A DNA stretch of 64,000 nt from Metaphire vulgaris (GCA_018105865.1 CM030867.1:4901869-4965868); one strand, 5' to 3'. Counted from the stretch's first letter, positions 1-10,904 are shown. Notes: generated by a model not told the origin, from the sequence alone. A program made the numbers and translations.

Positions 1-84
1 TTCACACTGATGGGCCTGGTTATCATATGACAGCCACACCAAAAAGCAGATCAATCACCTTGTTACATGCCAAAGGGACAGGAA

Positions 85-225
85 AATCTTTGAAACACTT
101 TGCATTTGCGTGGGCTTGGAGGAATATTTTGAAACTATATCTGAAATTTGGTAATTGTAAAAATGACAGCCAAAGCCACCAGTTGGTTTAGAAGTCACGT
201 GAGCAGCTAGGTTCATGCATATTAA
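85..225 (+). repeat. Left arm of a diverged inverted repeat (partner 2255-2400)
   Basis: The stretch containing AATATTTTGAAACT, ATGACAGCCAA, CACGTGAG and CTAGGTTCATGCATATTAA recurs in reverse complement at 2255-2400, with the same blocks in the same order. The arms flank about 2 kb that includes a TTAA element. They could be the terminal repeats of an older element or two inverted copies of one repeat. Bases 1-84 show nothing I recognise. Confidence 0.55.
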
Positions 226-344
226 TAAGGCTTACTTGAGCTGTTGGCTATTCTCCAGAGAGAGGTTCCATTCTCCAGCGTCACCCCTCCTTTCTTATCT
301 CTTCTTCCTATCTTGAGCTGTTTCCATTGGTGTTGAGTACTTGT

Positions 345-490
345 TCTTTATTTCAAGACAATTTCTTGAGCGCAGTAAACATGGCTATCGAAGAAAAGTC
401 AAGAGCACTTTACAAAAACGAGCTGTTAAACAAATGCATCTTCAACTGTTTCCGGAACCGATCAGGGAGTGTCTCAGTTGTCACTGTCTT
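345..490 (-). mobile_element. CR1-like LINE 3' end, minus strand
   Basis: Translated on the minus strand it contains ETLPDRFRKQLKMHLFN followed by a stop, the usual end of CR1-type ORF2 proteins ('LKTxLFxxxY'). The downstream sequence is of the 'GCGC...ATTGTC' type shared by many fragments in this window. It closely resembles the fragment at 59555-59890. It is a truncated relic of the C-terminus and 3' UTR only. Confidence 0.7.
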
Positions 491-1256
491 TGGTAGCAAT
501 TAGTAATTACTAACAGAGTTCGGCAATTTGCCGTAGGCTATTGGTTATATGGAAGAGAATTAGTGAAATGTAATTGTTAAGTATGTTTTATACACTAAGG
601 AATTATCTCTTACGGAGTCCAAAATCTGCAAATGGTTATTATGGATATTCTAGTTCGTGCATAGTTTTTAGTATAATTTTTAGTTCATCATGGTTCCTCC
701 ATTATTGAAACCCTAATAATTTTCTATTAATAACAATTGATTTGGAATTGGATGAAATTTAAATTCAAGATTGATGATTACTCCATTGCATTGAAAATCT
801 TAATCCTGTTTAGCTGGATTACGGCATGTACATTTTTACTTTAACGCGAATTAATTATTATAATCTTGCGAAAACCTTGTTGTAGGTCTCTATCAAAAAT
901 TTATTCTAAATGAACATCTCTAATCTCTTAATAGTCAAGTGACCTTCAATTTGTACAGGATGATGCCAAATGAGTGCATTCCTTCATTTCCACAAATGAA
1001 ATTAAGGAATAGTGCTTAGGCTGCTTAGCATCAATGTGACTGATGCTAAGATTGGCACTAGAAAAGTTTATGCTGCATACAGGCTCAGATAACGTGTGTG
1101 CATTAGATTGGCCTACTCCTTCTAAATCTAGCTAAGAGAATTTGACCATTTAAACAATGAGGAGTGAATGACACTGGGGTGCGTTTATTAATAAACGTAC
1201 GGTAGAAACATCTTTAATGAATACAAGTTTTGATTTTCTGTGAGTTTTATCACATG
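491..1256. other. Intergenic or intronic sequence without recognised features
   Basis: This is AT-rich sequence with no coding signal, terminal repeats or tandem array that I could recognise on either strand. Confidence 0.5.
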
Positions 1257-2258
1257 TTAACCTCTTCCAGGGGTTCGCCGTTTATAAACGGTGTGCTATA
1301 TAAGCGACTGTGTACCGCGGACCTGCAATTTTTTCAAAAATTCAACGCGGCAACCGATGCGGTTTGCACCGTTGTTGAGCATTTTTATTGCTCTTTCTAT
1401 CCATCCGTGCCAAAAGAAAAAAGTTGGTAGTAGGGACCACTCTACACCCCAAAATCGGATCCCTCCCCAACATTTTGTTCAAATTTTGATCAAAGGTCAA
1501 TAGCAAAACGTCTTCAGCGGTAAACCCCCAAATGTGAGTGATAGAGTTCTAGAGGAGTGTAATTGGAACAGAATGGTGCAAAAATTTTGAAGATCGGACC
1601 ATATTTGGGGTAATTATGAAGTTTCATACCCAAGTGCCAATTGCTGGCTGAAATGAAAATTACGCGAACGGATTTTCAATGGGAAAAACCGAACAACTCA
1701 GTATATTTCATGCTATATAGAAGCTAGAAAGATGCGGTTTGCACCATTGTTGAGCATTTTTGTTGGTCTTTCGAACCATCCGTGCAAAAAAAATTTGGGG
1801 GGTAGGGTCCCCTCTATACCCCAAAATCGGACCTTGTACGACAAAAAATTTTCAAAGCTCAATAAAAAAAATTTTCATTGATGACCCCCCAACTGTGAGT
1901 GAGAAAGTTGTAGGGATGTGTAATTGGAACAGAATAGTGCAAAAATTTTGAAGATCGGACCATATTTGGCGTAGTTATGGCCATTCTAGCCTCCGGCTGA
2001 AGATTTTTCGTATACATTTTCCAGCCTTGGTTGTTACAAAGCCAATATCTCTTGCATATATAGTCAGCGTTATTGAAAACTGTGCTGCCGCCTATCGAAA
2101 GGATGTGAACTAAATCGGTTGCCGCGTTGGAATTTTGAAAATTGTGCAGGTCCGCAGTACACAGTCACTTATATAGCGCAACGTTTTAAAACGGCGAACG
2201 CCGTTAGTCATGGTTTTCCGCCGCCGTCTTTAAACGGCGAACCCTCGGAAGAGGTTAA
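1257..2258 (+). mobile_element. TTAA-flanked non-autonomous element, copy A (two like ends)
   Basis: TTAA lies at 1257-1260 and 2255-2258. This copy is unusual because both ends are of the 'GCCGTTT' type, giving inverted repeats of roughly 100 bp that run from CCTCTTCC to the CAACGCGGCAACCGAT block (left at about 1261-1360, right at about 2114-2254). The left arm lacks about 40 bases present in the right arm. Inside are two direct copies of a unit starting GCGGTTTGCACC (near 1359 and 1734). The reading frames inside are by-products of the repeat and not genes. Confidence 0.85.
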
Positions 2259-2400
2259 TATGTATGAACCTAGCCCCTCACGTGACTAATAATGACTTGT
2301 TAGCCAACATCCATTGGCTGTCATGACAACATTAGCAAATCTCAGATACAGTTTCAAAATATGCAGCCCAGAGTGCTTTGAAATCACTGATCACATGCCA
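2255..2400 (-). repeat. Right arm of a diverged inverted repeat (partner 85-225)
   Basis: Its reverse complement shares TATTTTGAAACT, ATGACAGCCAA, CACGTGAG and CTAGGTTCATACATATTAA with 85-225. The arm abuts the TTAA element that ends at 2258, so that element probably inserted at the inner edge of this arm. Confidence 0.55.
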
Positions 2401-2880
2401 GTCATAGCATCCTTGGCAATAAAGCTGAAGAGGACAAGGGTGGGGAGCACCCTCCTCTGCCTCTTCAATGTTCAATATCTGTCCGAAAACACTGATATCT
2501 GAGCGCATTACAATTTGGTTGTGACGAATGAATTCATTTGCCTAGCAGATCTTCCTTAGGCTGTTGATTCCTAGTGGTCTTCATTCCTTTCTATCCTTGC
2601 TTAATCTGCAAAAGAAACAGTCAGATACAGGTTCACAACACAACCGTCAACTGTGTCTTCCTGAAGACACCTTCCAAATCCTCTAACAAATGTCGGAGGC
2701 TGGACTTAGAAATGATCACACTGAGAGAAGGAAGGTGCACAGAATATTCAAGATAAAGCCTTAAGCAGATAGGGCCAAATATTTATCATGAATGGCAGAC
2801 GAGGTTGAGGAGGATCTCCTCCACAATTTCACTCGATCACTGTTCAAAGCGATCAAAGCCAGACAAGACTATGCACTCAC

Positions 2881-3662
2881 CAGTGATGTTAATCCCTGTC
2901 CTGGTCCTTGTCCTTAAGGACTCCTTAAGGACCAATGTGAAGTCCTTGTCCTCGTCCTTGGGAAGTCAGTCCTCGTCCTTATCCTCGTCCTTGGAGCTCG
3001 GCCTCATCCTTATCCTCGTCCTTGCAGGTCAGTCCTTGTCCTGGTCTTTGTAACTTAGTCCTTTAAAAGTCCTTATAAGGACCAAATTACTTGTATACCA
3101 TTTTCAATTCTACTGATTATTATGTTACAAGGTAGGAGTAGTATGTGGATTTATTTTTACATACTTGTTTTGAGTTACTTTAAATGTGTAGTAATTGTTT
3201 CCTTTATAATACCAGTTGAGGAGTGTCCCTTATAATACCAGTTGAGGAGTTGATTCTTTAGCAGTATTATTTATTGGCCTGCGAGGTTGGCTCCATTTTG
3301 AACGAGTGTTTTCGCAAAGTGGTCTCATAATTAGACCTCATCGTGTGTGCTTGACTGATCAGCTGTTGGAAACACTTGTTTACTTGAAATGCAACATTGC
3401 TGTTGACTAGATTGTGTGTTACAACATTCTTTTTTTGCTTCTCTAATTTTGTGATTGAAATTCAAATTGTCTTTGATTTTTTCTTTTCTGACTTTTTTTG
3501 TCTGACAGAGGTTGGTCCTTGTCTTTGATCCTTGTCCTTAGAGGTCAGTCCTTGTCCTCATCCTTGGGGGTCGGGGTAGGTTCTTGTCCTTATTCTCGTC
3601 TTTGGGGTTGGTCCTTGTCCTTATTCTCGTCTTTGGGGGGTCGGTCCTTGTTAACATCACTG
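2881..3662 (+). mobile_element. Non-autonomous hAT-type element with GTCCTTGTCC arrays
   Basis: The element has perfect 12 bp inverted ends (CAGTGATGTTAA at 2881-2892, TTAACATCACTG at 3651-3662). Perfect 8 bp target duplications GCACTCAC sit at 2873-2880 and 3663-3670, which is diagnostic of hAT transposition. Both subterminal zones (about 2896-3080 and 3505-3655) carry an imperfect minisatellite of GTCCTTGTCC/GTCCTCGTCC units, on the same strand at both ends. The middle is unrelated AT-rich sequence and no transposase is encoded. The element sits inside a reverse transcriptase relic. Confidence 0.92.
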
Positions 3663-4379
3663 GCACTCACTGGAGGTCATTGTACCTCACCATCGTTCAC
3701 GACGATCAAAAATCAGACTTATCTTCATGCAGTTCTGCTAATGAGGTTTTGAAACAATGAAAGGAGCATTTATTCGATACCATTAACTTTTCTTCTGGAA
3801 TAAAGTCCAATGATCTTCACTCTGACATGAACATCAGCAATGATGAACCCCCTCTGGAGGAGGTGATTTCTGCTACCAAGAAACTACAGTGTAAAAGTGG
3901 CTGTGCTACAGGACAGCAGTGTTCCTCCAGAACTCCTGAGATCTGCTATAGGACCTATCAGTTTTGCCCTCAACTCCATATTTAGTCAAGTATGATGGAC
4001 TGGTCATGTGCCTGCAGACTGGAAGGATGGATTCATTTAATCTACATTGGGTAAAGGCTCAAAATGTGAATGCAGCAATTACAAGCTGATGACCTTACTA
4101 TCAGTCCCTGATAAGGTCTTTGCACTGTTATGGTTGTGATTTGCTTACTTATTTTATATACATAGATTTGCAGTCTTTGGGTTTGCTCTTCCTCTTCCGT
4201 TTTGATGTTTGTACTGATATGACACTCGAGAATTGTAAAATTTTATTAAATCAACTGATTTCTCGTCTTATAATATAACATCTCGCTCCGAGCCTCCAAC
4301 AGCACATGTTCTGCTTGCATACATCCAACTTCTGCTTCTCAAAATCTGCTGACCTCAACAATCTGGCTTCACTCCCGGA

Positions 4380-4712
4380 CAGGGTTATTTCTAGGATTGT
4401 GAATTTGGGGGGGTGTCAAGAAAATCTGGGTGGGAGGTGCCGGAATTTGGAAATTTTTGGCCAAAAAAGGCTGAAAAGCAAAAAAACGTTAAAAACGTTA
4501 TCAAGGTCTCAAAAAGGGTCTGACAAGCAAAATAAAAAAGGTCATCCGAGAATAGAAGTTGGGGGTGTACTTCTCCATTTGGGGGGGTGTTCAGGGCAAA
4601 TTAGTATGCATTTTGTATGCATACCATTGTCACATCACCAACTATTGGGGGATGTCGACCTCAAATTGGGGGGATGTTGGGGGGGTGTTAGGGGAGTGTA
4701 AAAATATCCCTG
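4380..4712 (+). mobile_element. hAT-type MITE with G/C-run ends
   Basis: The ends are CAGGGTTATTTC (4380) and GTAAAAATATCCCTG (to 4712), inverted over about 12 bp with mismatches. Flanking 8-mers CTCCCGGA (4372-4379) and TTCCTGGA (4713-4720) differ only by two C-to-T changes, as expected for a decayed target duplication. The interior has runs of G ('GGGGGGGTGT') at both ends. It interrupts the reverse transcriptase relic at 2760-4925. Confidence 0.75.
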
Positions 4713-4821
4713 TTCCTGGACATTCAGTAGTAGATGTCATCTTTTCTCTAAGACGCCTGTCTGCACAGCACAGAATTTGACCGCCCTCGGAAAGTAGCTT
4801 ACCTTGATATTATAGTAACAG

Positions 4822-4886
4822 AGAGCACAATGCATTCCAAAGAGCTTCCTGTTCAACAGGAAGCTCTTTGGAATGCATTGTGCTCT
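4822..4886. repeat. Perfect 65 bp palindrome (32 bp arms, 1 base centre)
   Basis: The arms 4822-4853 and 4855-4886 are exact reverse complements around a single C at 4854. The right arm is the genuine reverse transcriptase sequence (codons for QEALWNALCS). The left arm takes the place of the codons expected just before it. Confidence 0.95.
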
Positions 4887-4984
4887 GAAGGCATGTCAGA
4901 CATCTTTCTACAGTTGATTACATATGAACACAAAAGCCCAAGTTTCTGTTGACCATGAGGCCACTGCCAAGTTCAAGAGTTCTT

Positions 4985-5224
4985 CAGGTGTGCAACAAAA
5001 CTGTGTGTTTACCCCTGCTCTCTTCTGCATTACAAAGTTATGAGCTTCATGCAGCATTCTTTTTTATGGAATTCACTGCCTGAAAACATTACAAAAGCTC
5101 AGTTACAGTGATAGTCATGAAGAATTTAAAGACTCACTTCTATAACATTTCATAGAAGTGACTTGTGTTAAGTGCTCCCAACTTTGGCCTTCACCATGCC
5201 CACCTGCACTATAAAAGTTGTCTC

Positions 5225-5285
<61 letters not shown>

Positions 5286-5290
5286 GGTTG
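4985..5290 (+). mobile_element. CR1/L2-like LINE 3' end with an AAT tail
   Basis: A frame-shifted C-terminus is visible (FLWNSLPENITKAQ, then a decayed LKTHFYN-like motif). A short 3' UTR follows and ends in a long (AAT)n tract at about 5225-5284, the usual simple-repeat tail of these LINEs. It stops about 80 bases before the first GCP2 exon. Confidence 0.7.
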
Positions 5291-5372
5291 TATTTGATTA
5301 TATTTTTCTTTGTTTCTAATTGATATGGTTTATTTGAGAGAAAATTTTCTTGTAATAGTTTATGTGTTTCAG

Positions 5373-5465
5373 GGTCAGCTAACCTTACAGAAGTTCTGGT
5401 TCTACATGCAACCTACTATGCGAACACTCGAAATACTTGTATCAGTCGTGTCTTCAATTGATCGG
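5373..5465 (+). CDS. TUBGCP2: TUBGCP2 (gamma-tubulin complex component 2), internal exon, first seen in window
   Basis: The 31 codons start GQLTLQKFWFYMQP and end VVSSIDR, with no stop. A tttcag acceptor precedes the exon and a GTAAAG donor follows, both in phase 0. The protein matches the conserved GCP2 stretch around 'LQKLWFYIQP' in the N-terminal GRIP1 domain, roughly residue 340 of about 900 in the human protein as I remember it. GCP2 pairs with GCP3 in the gamma-tubulin small complex, which binds gamma-tubulin and nucleates microtubules at centrosomes. I found no earlier GCP2 exon in 1-5372, so the gene starts upstream of the window. The call is strong because the next seven exons continue the same protein in order and in frame. 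Confidence 0.9.
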
Positions 5466-5588
5466 GTAAAGAGATTACAAACGTAGTAGAGATGAAAACA
5501 AGGCTGCCTCCATTTATGCTTTGAATGTTAGTTAGATATGTTCATTGAGAAATGTAATGTAAAACAGGAGTTATATGGCACCTCTATA

Positions 5589-5774
5589 CAGTGGATCCCA
5601 CTTAATCGCATACCGCTTAATTGTATAACCCGCATAATCGAATAACAACATAAAAACCTGAACCAGTGTTTTGTGCGTACAATTAATTATCAGACATCCT
5701 GGATATTTGCATAGCCCAGTTAATCGCATAAGCAAGGCTTGCACGGCATCTATGCAATTAAGTGGGTTTCACTG
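5589..5774. mobile_element. TA-flanked MITE (Tc1/mariner or pogo type)
   Basis: The 186 bp element has inverted ends CAGTGGATCCCACTTAATCG and its partner ending CAATTAAGTGGGTTTCACTG, about 24 bp with few mismatches. TA dinucleotides flank it at 5587-5588 and 5775-5776. The motif TTAATCGCATA recurs in the interior. It has no coding capacity. Confidence 0.85.
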
Positions 5775-5779
5775 TATTA

Positions 5780-5985
5780 CTAATCAGGCACTCCCGACTT
5801 TGGAGTTGCTTAATAAGAAAATGATACTTTAGTCTTCGCAGTGAATTGAGTGTAGGAGTAAGAAGTGAGGCATAAGTAGATGGAGACAGTTCATTCCAGG
5901 AGAGGGTCCAGTTGCTCTGAATAACTGATTCTGGGTGAGAGTGGTATGTGATCTAGGAACATGGACAATGGTCTATAGAGTCACA
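5780..5985 (-). mobile_element. CR1-like LINE 3' end, minus strand
   Basis: The minus strand reads VTGPSLWNELSPSTYASL-like sequence, then LKYHFLIKQLQ. The fragment at 58520-58760 is the same family (VTGPSLWNALNPSIWASL). It starts directly after the TA element at 5589-5774. It represents only the last 50 or so residues. Confidence 0.65.
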
Positions 5986-5989
5986 AAAA

Positions 5990-6231
5990 TTTTGAACAAT
6001 ATTCAACGTCTTGCATTCAAGTCCATTAACCAGATTGCTCCAGGGTGCCTTCAGGGGTATTTCATACCAACAACATCACGGAAGTTAAAACTGTGCCTGC
6101 GGTCCGATGCTCAGAGTCTTATGAAAAGACCTCACTGTAAAACATCACTCGGTTTCAGGTCATTTGCAGTTTAAGTGTCGGTGCGAAAGACATGGAACAA
6201 TCTACAGATAATTCTGAAATCATCCTGTTCC
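5990..6231 (+). mobile_element. CR1-like C-terminal fragment
   Basis: The sequence around 5995-6230 reads IQRLAFKSINQIAPGCLQGY, then a Ser/Arg-rich RSDAQSLM block and VSVRKTWNNLQ after one stop. This is the order of motifs in the C-terminal domain of CR1-type proteins (R-S-x-xG...W-N-x-LP). At about 6232 it joins a different LINE fragment that starts inside the reverse transcriptase domain. Confidence 0.55.
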
Positions 6232-7310
6232 TGTAACACGTCAGCCAAATGTTCTGTCCACTGTGGAGTGCCACAAGATTCAGCTTTAGGCTCGCTCCTT
6301 TTTATCCTCTACGCAGCGGATCTGGGATGGATCGCCAGGTCATACGGGTTGAACTGGCATGATTTCGCGGATGATGGGCAGGTGTACGCCTCCTGCCATC
6401 CCTCAGATGTGGGGCACCTGCGATCTCGGTTTGAAGATTGTCTACATGAGATGATGTCATGGACCGCGACAAATCGCCTCGCACTCAATCACGGTAAAAC
6501 AGAATTGTTATGGATCAGTACTCCCAGGAAGGCTCACCTATTAGATCATTCTCCATTTACGATCGGTGACGCTGTCATCACTCCGTCTACGGAAGTGCGC
6601 CTTCTGGGTGTATTTCTTGACAACTCTCTATCTCTTGCCGGCCAAGTGAGCTCCGTAACTCGCGCCTGCTACTTTCAGCTGCGCAAGATCACAGAGATTC
6701 GACGGTACATATCTACATCAGCAGTGATCCATGTAGTCCGGGCACTAGTGCTATTCAGGTTGGATTATTGCAATAGCATTCTTCTGGGGCTTCTGAACTA
6801 CTAGCTAGACTATCTCTAATCGGTCATGGACGCTGCAGCCCGATTGATCATCTGTGCGAAATGGAGGGATCATGTGACTCCATTGCTAAAAGAAAGGCTA
6901 CACTGGCTTAAGATCTTGGAGCGTATAGTTTATAAACGTTATACGTTGACATTCCGAGCACTGAACGATCCTCTCTGCCTCGAGTATCTTTCTGCGCTCA
7001 TGCGGCGGCCGATGTCGTCAGACTGTCGGAAACAGCTGCGATCGAACAGGCGACTTCGCCTTTATGTCCCTCCCCCATCCAAGACGGTAATGCTGGGGGA
7101 AAGATCCGTAACCCGCGGCAACCCTCTTCTCTGGAATGCTCTTCCCGCCTCAGTGACATTGATTACATCCTTCGAGGCGTTTGCGACTGCCCTCAAGACG
7201 CATTTATTTCGCATATCTTATGAACATTTGTAAATCGCTCTTGATTTTAGCTCTAGCTATGTTATAGCGTTAAATAAATTATCTAAGGAATAGAATAGAA
7301 TGTTATCTGA
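6232..7310 (+). pseudogene. CR1-like LINE reverse transcriptase, 3' half
   Basis: Two open stretches (to 6801 and 6826-7230) follow each other with one break. They contain a decayed GVPQDSALGSLLFILYAADL motif (family GVPQGSVLGPLLF), FADD in place of YADD at the catalytic site, the conserved RLDYCNSILLGL block, AAARLI, LHWL, and the C-terminal LWNALPASV...LKTHLF. The fingers and the endonuclease are missing. The tail at 7240-7310 has 'TTATAGCG' and repeated AATAG units typical of these 3' ends. With D replaced upstream and a broken frame it cannot be active. Confidence 0.85.
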
Positions 7311-7512
7311 CATCCTGTAAGAAAAATCTAAAAGAACTTATTTGTTTAGAAAATCTTATTCTCTTCTGCCTTAGGTTGTTTTCCATTAATTTTTTTGATA
7401 ACTTATTTTATTTATTTTTATTGTACTCTGTAATGTGCCCTTGCTCCTAACATTTTAGTAATGTGGTGCACAAGAAATTGTCAGCTTAATAATAATAATA
7501 ATAACAACAGCA
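7311..7512 (+). mobile_element. LINE 3' tail with AAT repeats
   Basis: The segment ends in (AAT)n at about 7485-7503. Before that lies a UTR-like stretch similar to the 3' tails of the other CR1-like fragments. A short SGxL..KSxLFRK-like end can be guessed in the first 60 bases. Confidence 0.45.
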
Positions 7513-8109
7513 ACCCTCCTGTCGCAAACCTTTGGTGACAGGCAGTCAGCTGCAGCCATTCTGGAGCGATGCTATGATCCTCATCAATCAAGCGACGATG
7601 ATGATGATCATGGCCCTCATTCTTCTCAGACTACAATCACTTGATTGACAATCTAATTTCCACTCTTTGGGATTGGATATTCCTTAATTGGGGCTGGCAG
7701 TTTAATGAGATTATATGGAGTTGCATTTTTAACAAATTTTTAATGTGCCACATTTTCATCCATTTTTTAAAACTACATATGCGATTTCTGCATAAATACT
7801 CAGCAATTTTAGCCACATTTTTGCTATTTTCGTCATATATAGAGCACTTTTTCCTATTTTTAAAAAATATAGGCATAGATTTACAGGGATCAGTGCCTGT
7901 CTGGATGACCTTCTTTTGCTCGTTACCCTTTTTAAACTGAAAACACTACAATTTCCACAAACATGCAAGGTGAAATAAGCGAATAAATGGGAAATTTAGG
8001 TGCATAAATGGGAAATTTTCGCATTCTACCCCACATACTTATATTTATGCATATTTAGGACCTCTTAGTCTCCCATATTGCCCAAAAAATCACCACATTA
8101 AATCGCCTA
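7513..8109. other. AT-rich intronic sequence with short inverted motifs
   Basis: There is no coding signal. The stretch at about 7960-8070 repeats AAATGGGAAATTT and GCATAAATG motifs, partly in inverted orientation, which hints at a small decayed DNA element. No target duplication could be identified. Confidence 0.35.
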
Positions 8110-9705
8110 TCCACTAGATTTTGACTCAACCCCAACAAAACTCAGCTGGCGATTGAAGTTCTTATTAGACCTACAATGATCTTAAATGCATCGCTTGCCC
8201 AGGAAACAGTTCCATGCAATATCAAAAGGGCGATCATCTTTCCTAAACTCAAGTGGCAGAACTTGGATCCAAATGAACTAGCAAACTTCCGGCCCATATC
8301 TAACCTTTGATACCTTTCAAAGATACTTGAAAAGACGGTTGCAGCTCAGCTTGCACAGTATATAGAGGAACATCAGTACCTACCGGAAGAACAATCTTCA
8401 TATCGCCCCTATCATTCTACGGAAACGGCGCTACTTAACATTCTATCTGAAGTTTTTGATGCGGCTGATCAAGGTCAGGTAACTGCATTAGTACTTTTAG
8501 ATCTTTCTTCTGCATTCGACTGTGTTGGCCATGACATTCTACTTAAAAGACTTCAGTGTCACTACGGAACCTGCGGTTCTGCTTTACGTTGGATTACTTC
8601 CTATCTTTCAGATAGAGTGGTACAAGTGTTTTACGAAGGTGAACTGTCTAGCCCAAGACTGATGTTCATTGGCGTCCCGCAGGGTTCCATTCTCGGGCCA
8701 CTGTTTTTTTATCCTGTTTATTAGTAAGCTTCGGGAAGTCATCTGCAAATATCACCTTCGGTTCCACTTCTACACTTCTATGCTGATGATACTCAGCTTT
8801 ATCACAGTTGTTGTCCTACCGACTTGTCGGAGGTTCTACAGATACTTGCGAGCTGTATTCAGGAAATTGATTCCTGGCTGAGAAGCAGCTGGCTAAAGCT
8901 TAATCCGGGAAAAACAGAATTTATCATTCTTGGTAATCGTAAACAAACGACCAAGGCAGATTCAGTAGCACTTAACCTTTGGAATAATGTTATCAAAAGA
9001 TCCGAGCAAGTTAAAGATCTTGGAGCTAATCTCGATGAAAATCTTACGATGGCGAATCACATTAGTAAAATAGCATCAGGATGTTTCTACCTGCTTCGAC
9101 AACTACGGGTAGTAATTGACTCTCTGTCGCAGGAATCAGTGCAAGTATTGTACCATGCATTCATAGCATCTCGTCTCGATTACTGTAATAGCCTACTTAC
9201 ATGTACAGCCAGAAACCAAATATATAGACTCCAACTTGTTCAGAATGCCGCTGCACGACTCATCACGTGGACCTCAAGGCGGCAACACATCACCTCTGTT
9301 CTGCAACAACTCCACTGGTTGCCGGTACATAAGCGAATATCGTACAAGCTGCTTTCGCTAGTCGACAGATGTCTAAGAAAAGAAGCTCCGCAGTATCTTA
9401 TTCGAGGCTGTAAACTGTTGTCTGATATAGCTCTCACTCGAACGATGGTCACACGTTCCAATTCCACCAGGACATTATCCGTGCCACGCACTCGTACCAG
9501 AATGGGAGAGCGTGCGTTCAGGGCGATTGGTCCATCACTCTGGAATCAGCTTCCATATCCTCTTAGAGATGGAATTTTAAACCGTGATATTTTTCTCGCT
9601 CGACTTAAAACATATATGTTTGGCCTGGCAACCAAGGTGCATTTGTAATAATTGCGCCTAGTAAATGAACTTTATGTATGTATGTATGTATGTATGTATG
9701 TATGG
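8110..9705 (+). pseudogene. CR1-like LINE with most of the reverse transcriptase domain
   Basis: The domain can be followed from NFRPISNL (about 8290, one stop inside) through YRPYHSTETALLN, LVLLDLSSAFDCV, IGVPQGSILGPLFF (about 8670), a frameshifted YADDTQLYH (8775-8810), and then one 274-residue open frame (8824-9645). That frame has WLKLNPGKTEF, SRLDYCNSLL, AAARLIT, LHWLPV, GERAFRAIGPSLWNQLP and LKTYMFGL. The element ends in a (TATG)n tail at about 9673-9703. At least two frameshifts and one stop make it inactive. No endonuclease is left. Confidence 0.9.
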
Positions 9706-9825
9706 CTTGGTGCTATACACCTATACTCTAAATCTCAAAGACCATATTGCTCACTTATCTTGTTCCTGCTTTTACCACAAATTAGAGTAATCTGCTCCCT
9801 GCTCTTTATGTCTGCAGCATGACAG

Positions 9826-10866
9826 TTAACCTTTTAAAGGGGGAATTAAATTTTTTAAGTCATCCCCGACGGGGGAATTAATTTTTAGAATAGGCGTTTG
9901 TATGAAAACGTGAACATATACGTTATAAACTTACTATATTTCAGGCTATATAGAAGCTAGAAAGATGCGGTTTGCACTGTTGTTGAGCATTTTTATTGCT
10001 CTTTCTATCCATCCGTGCCAAAAGAAAAAAGTTGGGGGTAGGGACCACTCTACACCCCAAAATCGGACCCCTCCCCAACATTTGTTCAAATTTTGATCAA
10101 AGGTCAATAGCAAAACGTCTTCAGCGGTAAACCCCCAAATGTGAGTGATAGAGTTCTAGAGGAGTGTAATTGGAACAGAATGGTGCAAAAATTTTGAAGA
10201 TCAGACCATATTTGGGGTAATTATGAAGTTTCATACCCAAGTGCCAATTGCTGGCTGAAATGAAAATTACGCGAACGGATTTTCAATGTGAAAAACCGAA
10301 CAACTCAGTATATTTCAGGCTATATAGAAGCTAGAAAGATGCGGTTTGCACCATTGTTGAGCATTTTTGTTGGTCTTTCGAACCATCCGTGCAAAAAAAA
10401 ATTGGGGGGTAGGGTCCCCTCTATGCCCCAAAATCGGACCATGTCAGATAAAAAATTTTCAAAGCTCAATAAAAAAATTTTCAGCGGTGATCCCCCCGAC
10501 TGTGAGTGAGAAAGTTGTTGGGATGTGTAATTGGAACAGAATAGTGCCAAAATTTTGAAGATGAGACCATATTTGGCGTAGTTGTGGCCTTTCTAGCCTC
10601 CGGCTGAAGATTTTTCCTATACATTTGCCAGCCTTGGTTATTACACAGCCAATATCTCTGGCATATATAGTCAGCATTATCGAAAACGGTGCTGCCGCCT
10701 ATCGAATGGATGTGAGCTAACTCGGTTGCCGCGTTGGAATTTTGAAAATCGTGCAGGTCCGCAGTACACAGTCGCTTATATAGCGCACCGTTTATAGACG
10801 GCTAACGCCGTTTCGTTATGGTTTTCCGCCGCCGTCTTAAAACGGCTAACTCTTGGAAAAGGTTAA
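9826..10866 (+). mobile_element. TTAA-flanked non-autonomous element, copy B
   Basis: The element is bounded by TTAA at 9826-9829 and 10863-10866. The left end is CCTTTTAAAGGGGGAATT and the right end closes with CTCTTGGAAAAGG. The two ends are alike only for about 7-8 bases. Internally a unit starting TTCAGGCTATATAGAAGC occurs twice, at about 9940 and 10314, a period of 374 bp. The right subterminal zone carries GCCGTTT/AAACGGC palindromes (about 10780-10850). There is no transposase. Confidence 0.9.
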
Positions 10867-10904
10867 ATGAGGTGCATATGAAGGAACTGAAGGAACAGTA
10901 CCAC

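Larger units (their letters stand above)
2760..4925 (+). pseudogene. LINE reverse transcriptase relic, broken by two hAT-type insertions
   Basis: Pieces of one reverse transcriptase can be followed on the plus strand. About 2785-2880 reads like a linker (EVEEDLLHNFTRSLFKAIKA). 3840-4140 carries GCATGQQ, a W-K-D-G-like block and a GKGSKCEC-like NYKLMTLLSVPDKVFALL block in shifted frames. 4720-4925 carries VVDVIFSLRRLSAQHR, KVAYLDI and EALWNALCSEGMSDIFLQL. The same family is seen on the minus strand at 61555-62650. Two hAT-type elements (2881-3662, 4380-4712) and a palindrome (4822-4886) interrupt it. Frameshifts and stops are frequent. I did not explain 4142-4310. Confidence 0.65.

Noticed and set aside
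10288..10558. Repeated small open frames of the MRFAPLLSIFIGLSNHPCKK kind in the TTAA elements
   Set aside because: They recur only because the repeat unit recurs. They break at different points in each copy, differ in frame between copies, and show no protein motif or codon-level conservation.
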